The position numbers and the translations under genes are program-made. The notes under the pieces are model-generated. The model did not search any database. It was not told the DNA's origin and was given only the letters and a program-made list of their open reading frames with translations. Positions 58,110 to 64,000 of a DNA stretch of 64,000 bases are shown here, piece after piece (the first letter of the stretch is position 1; each line of letters opens with the position of its first letter). The stretch is from an uncultured Alphaproteobacteria bacterium (GTDB lineage: Bacteria; Pseudomonadota; Alphaproteobacteria; Methylaequorales; Methylaequoraceae): NCBI GenBank assembly GCA_902536655.1, contig CACAYF010000006.1, positions 1 to 64,000 of the forward strand, read 5' to 3'.

Positions 58110-59063
58110 TTAAAAATGGCTAAAACCAGATTTTCTTGTTTTAAATTCTTTACCCTTACTATCAAATATTCTTACTCCTTTACCGCTCGAAAAATAACCT
58201 ATTTTAGAAATTCCCTTTAAATTTTTGTCAAGTTTTTGTTTTTTTGATAAACAAAAAAGTAGTTCATAATCTTCTCCACCAGACAGAATTATTTCCCAGA
58301 TATCGTTTACTTTTCTTTTATTTTTCGTAAATAATTCTTTAGATGCGCATGATAAAGGAATTTTATCTAAGAAAATATTTGCCTGTTTATTCGATTGCTT
58401 GGCTATGAATGAAAGTTCTTCCAACAAACCATCAGAAATGTCTGTACAGAAATCTGCGTTATTTAATAATTTTTTACCAACTGAGAGTCTTGGTTCAGGA
58501 AGAAGTAATTTTTGAATCAATCTTTTTTTACTTTTTGTTGAGCAATTAAAAATCAGATCATTTGACATAAGTTCATAACCTAACCCTGCGTCTCCAATGC
58601 AACCAGTGACAAAAATACCAGAATTAGATTTGGTATAGTTTTTTTCATGACAATAAGAATCAGTCTTACCTAAAATAGTTAAAGATAAAAAAATTTTATC
58701 AGAGCTGCTCATATCTCCACCATAGAGTTTAAGATTGAACTTTTTCATGTCTAATTTCAAACCTGTAGTAAAATTTTTTAACCAACATTGAGATTTATGT
58801 TTAGGTATTGCAATATTTAAAAAAAATCCTGTCGGAACTGCACCCATTGCCGCAATATCAGATAAATTTATTCTTATAAGCTTTTTTGCTAATAAATTTG
58901 GATCAACACATTTTTTAAAATGTTTGTCTTCTATCATCATGTCTGTTGATATAACAAGATTGTGTTTTTTAAAATAAGCTGCATCATTTTTTAAAAATAA
59001 AGATTCCTTATTTTGAGCAAGCGGCAATAAGTATTTTTCAATTAATTTTTTTTCATTATTCAT
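58110..59063 (-). CDS. thiL: thiamine-monophosphate kinase
   Basis: 317 residues. DMMIEDKHFKK near 42, IRINLSDIAAMGAVPTGFFL, GGDMSSSDKIFLSLTILGKT and the C-terminal ILSGGEDYELLF are family landmarks. It phosphorylates thiamine monophosphate to the active diphosphate. It overlaps nusB by 8 nt, in the common order ribH-nusB-thiL. Confidence 0.94.
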   Translation of the reverse strand: MNNEKKLIEKYLLPLAQNKESLFLKNDAAYFKKHNLVISTDMMIEDKHFKKCVDPNLLAKKLIRINLSDIAAMGAVPTGFFLNIAIPKHKSQCWLKNFTTGLKLDMKKFNLKLYGGDMSSSDKIFLSLTILGKTDSYCHEKNYTKSNSGIFVTGCIGDAGLGYELMSNDLIFNCSTKSKKRLIQKLLLPEPRLSVGKKLLNNADFCTDISDGLLEELSFIAKQSNKQANIFLDKIPLSCASKELFTKNKRKVNDIWEIILSGGEDYELLFCLSKKQKLDKNLKGISKIGYFSSGKGVRIFDSKGKEFKTRKSGFSHF

Positions 59064-59517
59064 GAATTTCTAATTTCTTATGAATTTTATCAAGAATTGC
59101 ATTTATAAAGTTATTGTCTTTCTCAATACTAAAAGATTCAGCTAACATTAAATATTCAGTTATTATAATGCCCATCGAAGTTTTGGGATAAGTGATCATT
59201 TCAGAAGTAGCAACTCTTAAAAGTGCTTGTAATACCTTTGGTAATCTTTTAAACGTCCAACTTTTCTCTAGATTGTTAGAGATCAAACCAAGAATGAAAT
59301 CTTCATTTTCAAAAACATTATTGAAAATTTTTTTAAAAAAAACTTTATCAAATGTTTTTTTTCCTAGATTGAAATCTAAATCAATATGAAACTTAAAATC
59401 ATTTTGTGAAATAAATTCTCTTTCAATTTGCTTCTGATCAAAACCAAAACTTTGATTAAATATTGCTTGCACTGCTAAATATCTAGAAAAAGATTTTGAA
59501 TGAATTTTGCCTTTCAT
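59056..59517 (-). CDS. nusB: transcription antitermination factor NusB
   Basis: 153 residues, helical: SRYLAVQAIFNQSFG near the N-terminus, LPKVLQALLRVATSEMITYPKT and ITEYLMLAESFSIEKDNNFINAILDKI at the end. It works with S10 in rRNA antitermination. A 99-nt gap separates it from ribH upstream; I see only AT-rich sequence with weak promoter-like elements and no gene. Confidence 0.92.
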   Translation of the reverse strand: MKGKIHSKSFSRYLAVQAIFNQSFGFDQKQIEREFISQNDFKFHIDLDFNLGKKTFDKVFFKKIFNNVFENEDFILGLISNNLEKSWTFKRLPKVLQALLRVATSEMITYPKTSMGIIITEYLMLAESFSIEKDNNFINAILDKIHKKLEIHE

Positions 59518-59616
59518 ATTTTTTTAGACCCTAAATAAAAAAAAATATTAAGAAATCATATAACACCATATCAATTTGACTATTGTTTATTAAAGATGTC
59601 CACAAAAATTAAAATT

Positions 59617-60042
59617 CTATAGTTTTAATGTTTTAATAAGATTGCAACAAACCATGGCGGCTTTTCCTCCAAAATTTTTTTTTTTTATGTCAGATCTTTC
59701 TTTAGCCTGTTTTAAGTTGTTGACTGTTAAAATAGCTGAACCAAGTGGTAAAACCTTCTTGTATACTAATGAATAGATTTCATTCATAGAAATATTTTTC
59801 ACAACATCGTAGTGATCTGTTTCTCCTTTTATAATACATCCAAGTACAATAAACCCTGAATAATCATTCTGAAATTTGTGAAGTAAAAAAGGGATTTCTA
59901 ATGAACCATCAACCCTTATTTTGTCAAAAAGAAAATTATTAGATATCAGATATGATTCTGCACCGTTGATAAGATTCTCTGATATTTCAGGATAAAAATC
60001 AGAAAAAATAATTAAGACTTTTTTAGATTTTTTTTGTGCCAT
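59617..60042 (-). CDS. ribH: 6,7-dimethyl-8-ribityllumazine synthase
   Basis: 141 residues. VDGSLEIPFLLHKF near 43, IVLGCIIKGETDHYDVV near 64-80 (the usual catalytic His is at this H), and PLGSAILTVNN near 97. It condenses the pyrimidine with dihydroxybutanone phosphate. It overlaps ribBA by 20 nt. Confidence 0.94.
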   Translation of the reverse strand: MAQKKSKKVLIIFSDFYPEISENLINGAESYLISNNFLFDKIRVDGSLEIPFLLHKFQNDYSGFIVLGCIIKGETDHYDVVKNISMNEIYSLVYKKVLPLGSAILTVNNLKQAKERSDIKKKNFGGKAAMVCCNLIKTLKL

Positions 60043-61102
60043 TAATCTCTAATCCAAAACCATCTATTCCAACAATATTTTTTGATGATTTAGTTAACAA
60101 AATTATTTTTTTAACACCCAGATCTAGGAGAATTTGAGCACCAACCCCATATTCTTTTAAAATGTTATTCTTATTTTGTGATAACGTTGAATTTTTTTTT
60201 TTCAGTTCTTTATCTGGGTTTCTCACAATTACAATAACTCCGTGATCATTTTTACAAATAATTTCTAAAGATTTTTCAAGATCATTATTTTTTAAATCAA
60301 GTAAATCTGAAATTATATTTAAACTATGCATTCTTACTAATACACTTTTATTTCTCTTTATCTTTCCTTTCACTAAAACTAGGTGCTCAGTTTCGTCTAT
60401 AAGATTCTTATAAACAAATAACTTAAATTCCCCAAACCTAGGAAGGCTTATATCATCTTTTTTAATGCATTTAACAAATTTGTCTTTTTTTAATTTATAT
60501 TCAATTAAATCCTTTATTGATGACATTTTAAGATTATGTTGTTTACAAAATTTTCTAAGGTCATCAAAACGTGCCATTGAACCATCGTCATTCATTATTT
60601 CACAAATAACGCCATAGGGGCTTGAATTTCCATTCGCAAGTCTGGATAAATCAACAGCAGCTTCTGTGTGTCCGGCTCTTTCTAGAACTCCTCCGTCTTT
60701 AGCTAACAAAGGAAAAATATGACCTGGACTTACTAAATCAGTTGATTTGGATTTATGAGAAACTGCAACTTTTATGGTTTGTGACCTATCCCGGGCACTA
60801 ATACCAGTTGTTACTCCCCTCTTTGCCTCAATTGAGACAGTGAATGCCGTTCTGTGTCTGCTATGATTATCGTCGGTCATGAGTTTTAAATTTAGCTTTT
60901 TAAATCTTTTTTTATCTAAAGCCAGACAAATCAAACCACGAGCATATTTCGCCATAAAATTTATTTTTTGAGGAGAAACATGCGTTGCAGAAAAAACAAG
61001 GTCACCTTCATTCTCTCTTTTTTCGTCATCGACTATTACAACCATCTTTCCTTTAGATAAATCTTTTATAATTTGAGAAATTGAGGAAAAACTTGTTTTC
61101 AT
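60023..61102 (-). CDS. ribB: 3,4-dihydroxy-2-butanone 4-phosphate synthase with degenerate GTP cyclohydrolase II half
   Basis: 359 residues. The RibB half (1-205) is intact: VIVDDEKRENEGDLVF, DNHSRHRTAFTVSIEAKRGVTTG, SPGHIFPLLAKDGGVLERAGHTEAAVDL. The RibA-like half (206-359) keeps length but lacks the three zinc Cys and the EGRGIGL loop; only GVGAQILLDLGVKKIILLT resembles the family. It should make dihydroxybutanone phosphate but not open GTP. A separate ribA is expected elsewhere. It overlaps ribE by 4 nt. Confidence 0.9.
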   Translation of the reverse strand: MKTSFSSISQIIKDLSKGKMVVIVDDEKRENEGDLVFSATHVSPQKINFMAKYARGLICLALDKKRFKKLNLKLMTDDNHSRHRTAFTVSIEAKRGVTTGISARDRSQTIKVAVSHKSKSTDLVSPGHIFPLLAKDGGVLERAGHTEAAVDLSRLANGNSSPYGVICEIMNDDGSMARFDDLRKFCKQHNLKMSSIKDLIEYKLKKDKFVKCIKKDDISLPRFGEFKLFVYKNLIDETEHLVLVKGKIKRNKSVLVRMHSLNIISDLLDLKNNDLEKSLEIICKNDHGVIVIVRNPDKELKKKNSTLSQNKNNILKEYGVGAQILLDLGVKKIILLTKSSKNIVGIDGFGLEINGTKKI

Positions 61103-61674
61103 TTCTTCAAAGCCTTAAAAACATACCTAGCTATCATATCTATTTCTAAATTAAATTTGTCTCCAATTGAGCAAAACTTCAGGTTTGTATTTTCCCATGT
61201 AAAAGGTACAACACTTATATCAAAATTTGCTCCATCAACGTTGTTGACTGTCAAAGAAATCCCATCAATAGTAATAGAACATTTATTTGTTAAATATTTA
61301 GACAAGTCAGAAGACACTGAAAAGTTTAAAATCCAGGAGTCTTTGTCAATTTTTATATCATTAAGTGTTGAAAGACCATCAACATGACCAAAAACAAGAT
61401 GACCGCCCAAATCGTCACCAATTTTTAGTGATTTTTCTAGATTTAGTTTATCACCTTCCTTCTTTGTATTAAAATTTGTTTTAGAAATTGTTTCAGATGA
61501 TAAATTACAAAAAAAAACATTCTCCTCAAAACTACTAACAGTTAAGCATACACCTGAACATGATATTGATTCGCCTAGTATCAAATCATCAAAACCTGAT
61601 TTTATTCCAAGAATTCTTGATTTTAAATTCCAAGAATGAATAACACCAACTTTTTTAATTATTCCTGTAAACAT
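61099..61674 (-). CDS. ribE: riboflavin synthase (alpha chain)
   Basis: 191 residues, two similar barrels. The N-terminal MFTGIIKKVG, then SCSGVCLTV and KIGDDLGGHLVFGHVDG belong to barrel one and the linker; the second has SITIDGISLTVNNVDG. It dismutates two lumazines to riboflavin. It lies between ribD (3 nt) and ribBA. Confidence 0.96.
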   Translation of the reverse strand: MFTGIIKKVGVIHSWNLKSRILGIKSGFDDLILGESISCSGVCLTVSSFEENVFFCNLSSETISKTNFNTKKEGDKLNLEKSLKIGDDLGGHLVFGHVDGLSTLNDIKIDKDSWILNFSVSSDLSKYLTNKCSITIDGISLTVNNVDGANFDISVVPFTWENTNLKFCSIGDKFNLEIDMIARYVFKALKK

Positions 61675-61677
61675 ATT

Positions 61678-62778
61678 TTAATCTTTATAATTTTCTAATA
61701 TTTCCATAGTATTATTTTTTACAATGGATAAATGTGTATGTTTAAAAGATATTTTCTTATTTTTCAAAATGTTAAACGCACTAATTCCTTTGCCACCAAT
61801 AAAGTAATTAGATCTAAAAATGATTAAACGATCAACCAACCCTTCATTAAGAAATGACGTAAAAATCTTTCCCCCTCCCTCAACAAATAAGCTACAAACT
61901 CCTATTTTAGCAAGCTCTTCAAGAATATTGGATAATTTAAACCTTTTCTTATCTAACAAAAATATTTTAACTTTTTTTTCTTCAATTTGTTTTATTATTT
62001 GATTTTTATTCTTAAGCGTAAAAATAATCGTTGGGTTAAATTTACAATTTTTAAAAATATATGAATTTAAGTTGAGATCTAATTTTTTGGATAGAATAAT
62101 TCTTATTGGAGAAAATCTTTTTAAACCCTCAATTCTACAGTTTAGTTTTGGATTATCAATATTAACCGTATTTTTACCAACCAAAATAGCGTCTGCTTCC
62201 GATCTCATGATATGAACAATTTTTTTTACTTGATTATTTGTGATTTTGTCTGATTTATTTAGCTTAGACGAAATTTTAGTATCTAGTGACGATCCAATTT
62301 TTAAGGTAACTTTTGGACGATGAAACTTTCTATTTAAAATATATCCACTATAAATTTGTTTGGTTTCTTCAGTCAAAATACCCCCTAAAACCTCTAAGCC
62401 ATTTTTTTTTAATAATTTTTCCCCTAATCCGTTTACTCGTTTATCAGGATCTCTTAGTGAAAAAACAACTCTGTTGATTTTTGATTTTAAAATCTTTGAT
62501 ACACATGATTCGTCTCTTCCGCAATGACAACATGGTTCTAAAGTTGAATAAAGCGTATAATGATGTTTTTTTCTAAAATTCATTTTACTTAAAGCAACTG
62601 CCTCTGCATGAGGTCTGCCACCTTCAAAAGTATAACCAAAAGAAACAATCTTATTTAGAGTTTTTCTTAAATTTGACTCGACTATCAATGAGACAACAGG
62701 TGGGTTTGGAAAGGTCGTTCCAATTATTTTTTTTAAAAGAAAAATAGAAATTTTAATGTATTTTATATCTAAATCCAC
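61678..62778 (-). CDS. ribD: bifunctional deaminase/reductase of riboflavin synthesis
   Basis: 366 residues. The zinc deaminase has GRPHAEAVAL near 55 and TLEPCCHCGRDESC near 80, an unusually Cys-rich version of the motif. The reductase (from about 150) has KIGSSLDTKISS, ILVGKNTVNIDNPKL and LFVEGGGKIFTSFL. It performs the two steps between the GTP cyclohydrolase product and ribitylaminopyrimidine phosphate. It is 3 nt downstream of nrdR. Confidence 0.96.
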   Translation of the reverse strand: MDLDIKYIKISIFLLKKIIGTTFPNPPVVSLIVESNLRKTLNKIVSFGYTFEGGRPHAEAVALSKMNFRKKHHYTLYSTLEPCCHCGRDESCVSKILKSKINRVVFSLRDPDKRVNGLGEKLLKKNGLEVLGGILTEETKQIYSGYILNRKFHRPKVTLKIGSSLDTKISSKLNKSDKITNNQVKKIVHIMRSEADAILVGKNTVNIDNPKLNCRIEGLKRFSPIRIILSKKLDLNLNSYIFKNCKFNPTIIFTLKNKNQIIKQIEEKKVKIFLLDKKRFKLSNILEELAKIGVCSLFVEGGGKIFTSFLNEGLVDRLIIFRSNYFIGGKGISAFNILKNKKISFKHTHLSIVKNNTMEILENYKD

Positions 62779-62781
62779 TTC

Positions 62782-63243
62782 CTATTCGTTTTTAAGATTT
62801 AAATTTTTATCTATAAATTTTCTAAAATCATCAGTTTCTTGAAAATCTTTGTACACGGAAGCAAACCGCAAATAAGCAACTCTATCTAATTCTTTTAGAG
62901 CATCCATTACAAGTTCTCCAATTACTTTAGTTGGAATTTCAGTTTCGCCTGAACTCTCAAGTCTTCTTTGTATGCTATTGGTTATTAATTCTATCTGTTC
63001 TGAGTCGACTGGTCGTTTTCTACAAGAAATGTTTATGGATCTTACAAGTTTCTCTCTTTCGAATACTGTCCTAGTTTGATCTTTTTTAATTACCATTAAT
63101 TCTCTTAATTGAACTCTCTCAAAAGTTGTGAATCTGGCTGCACATGCTGGACACTGTCTCCTTCTTCTTATAGAGCTATTATCCTCTGACGGTCTTGAAT
63201 CCTTGACTTGCGTTTCGTCATGACCACAAAATGGACATCTCAT
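62782..63243 (-). CDS. nrdR: transcriptional repressor NrdR
   Basis: 153 residues. The zinc ribbon [17 protein letters not shown]...[16 protein letters not shown] (four Cys) is followed by an ATP-cone ([17 protein letters not shown]). It represses ribonucleotide reductase genes in response to dNTP/ATP. It sits between glyA and ribD as in many Alphaproteobacteria. Confidence 0.97.
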   Translation of the reverse strand: MRCPFCGHDETQVKDSRPSEDNSSIRRRRQCPACAARFTTFERVQLRELMVIKKDQTRTVFEREKLVRSINISCRKRPVDSEQIELITNSIQRRLESSGETEIPTKVIGELVMDALKELDRVAYLRFASVYKDFQETDDFRKFIDKNLNLKNE

Positions 63244-63301
63244 AAAATAGCTTACCTATCTCTAGTAAAAAGCAAATAATTTCTTCTACAGTAAATGGAT
63301 G

Positions 63302-64000
63302 TTAAATAGCAGTACTGTAAATTGGAAATTTTTCACATAAAGCTTTCACTTTTGATTTCACTTCCTTTTCAACCTTGGAATTATCTTCTGGGTTTAAGGA
63401 CAAACCGTCTAAAACATCTCCGATTAGATTGCCTACCATACGAAATTCTTCTTTTCCAAAACCTCTGCTTGTACCAGCAGGCGTTCCAAGTCTTATACCT
63501 GAAGTTACGAATGGGCTTTCCGGGTCAAATGGGACGCCATTTTTATTGCATGTTATACCAGCATTCTCAAGTGATTTCTCCGCAGCTTTACCTGTTAACT
63601 TTTTAGGTCTCAAATCAACCAGTACAAGGTGAGTGTCTGTTCCACCTGAAACCACTTCAAGGCCTCTTTCTAACATTACTTCTGATAGAGTTTTAGAATT
63701 AGCAACAACAGATTCAATATAATGTTTAAAATCTGGTTGTAGTGCTTCACCAAAAGCTACAGCTTTGGCGCATATCACATGCATAAGTGGTCCACCTTGC
63801 AAGCCTGGAAAAACAGCAGAATTAATTTTTTTGGCATGACCTTCGTTGTTTGTAAGAATTATACCGCCTCGTGGACCTCTGAGCGTTTTGTGGGTTGTTG
63901 ATGTTACTACGTCTGCAAACTCTAGTGGATTTGGGTAGAGTCCTGTAGCTACTAAGCCAGCAAAATGCGCCATATCTACTAAGAAAAGAGCTCCAACTTT
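63302..64000 (-). CDS. glyA: serine hydroxymethyltransferase, 3' part (5' end beyond window)
   Basis: 232 residues are visible and the frame continues past base 64000 ([17 protein letters not shown]). [18 protein letters not shown] holds the PLP-binding Lys; [12 protein letters not shown] and [21 protein letters not shown] are typical of the C-terminal domain. It converts serine and THF to glycine and methylene-THF. Its stop is 58 nt before the nrdR start. Confidence 0.97.
   Translation of the reverse strand, partial: KVGALFLVDMAHFAGLVATGLYPNPLEFADVVTSTTHKTLRGPRGGIILTNNEGHAKKINSAVFPGLQGGPLMHVICAKAVAFGEALQPDFKHYIESVVANSKTLSEVMLERGLEVVSGGTDTHLVLVDLRPKKLTGKAAEKSLENAGITCNKNGVPFDPESPFVTSGIRLGTPAGTSRGFGKEEFRMVGNLIGDVLDGLSLNPEDNSKVEKEVKSKVKALCEKFPIYSTAI

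Noticed and set aside
58100-58114. ATTAATTAATTAAT repeat beside hppA as a regulator site
   Set aside because: Such palindromes are expected by chance at this AT content, and no second copy or partner was found.

Overview
This is a long, gene-dense, visibly AT-rich chromosomal segment of an alphaproteobacterium. The lineage is read from gene order: glyA-nrdR-ribD-ribE-ribBA-ribH-nusB-thiL, bamE / CBP3-type chaperone / rpmF-plsX-fabH-ihfA-merR, an ATP12-type F1 chaperone next to a RluA-family enzyme, and one uninterrupted str-S10-spc-alpha ribosomal block. Near-zero intergenic distances, many ATGA overlaps, A/T-ending codons and K/N-rich proteins suggest a streamlined, probably marine, free-living cell (SAR11-like in style). 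The exact clade cannot be fixed from sequence alone, and TonB-dependent uptake plus a PPi-type phosphofructokinase argue against assuming SAR11 proper.

Layout. 1-1488: the end of a probable integrated element, with a gene tail and a tyrosine recombinase abutting the 3' end of tRNA-Leu(GAG). 1489-6770 (-): tRNA-Leu, propionyl-CoA carboxylase pccA/pccB, the ATP12 chaperone and an RluA-family pseudouridine synthase. 6790-25227 (-): rpsL-rpsG-fusA-tuf, then the S10, spc and alpha operons through rplQ, with secY and adk inside. 25341-36558 (-): secE-nusG-rplK-rplA-[L10 leader]-rplJ-rplL-rpoB-rpoC. 36629-39968: tRNA-Trp, -Gly and -Tyr on the minus strand, interleaved with plus-strand cobB and an ArsC-family gene, then rlmB, an FMN-binding oxidase-like gene and a CPBP protease. 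39965-43558: msrA (-), then a cobalamin riboswitch controlling a TonB-dependent receptor and tonB (+). 43580-49089: tRNA-Glu, a small exported unknown protein, recJ, PPi-dependent pfp, hom and an OmpA-like lipoprotein. 49138-55478 (-): gamma-carbonic-anhydrase-like protein, argC, rpsI, rplM, cutA, tRNA-Pro, merR, ihfA, fabH, plsX, rpmF and the bc1 chaperone; bamE (+) follows. 55946-64000 (-): H+-pyrophosphatase, thiL, nusB, riboflavin genes, nrdR and the 3' part of glyA.

Most of the window is core machinery: translation, transcription, protein export, riboflavin and fatty acid/phospholipid synthesis, and respiratory-complex assembly. Five promoters found by eye share a TTGA(C/T)-type -35, a 16-nt spacer and a TATAAT-like -10. 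The accessory or unusual items are the recombinase, whose active-site residues are largely substituted; a B12-responsive receptor/TonB unit; long disordered tails on S5, L15, L3 and L17; a RibBA whose GTP cyclohydrolase half looks dead; and extreme compaction (shared stop tetranucleotides, a 1-nt divergent gap, a coding region running into a tRNA gene). I saw no CRISPR array, insertion sequence or clearly novel multi-gene system.
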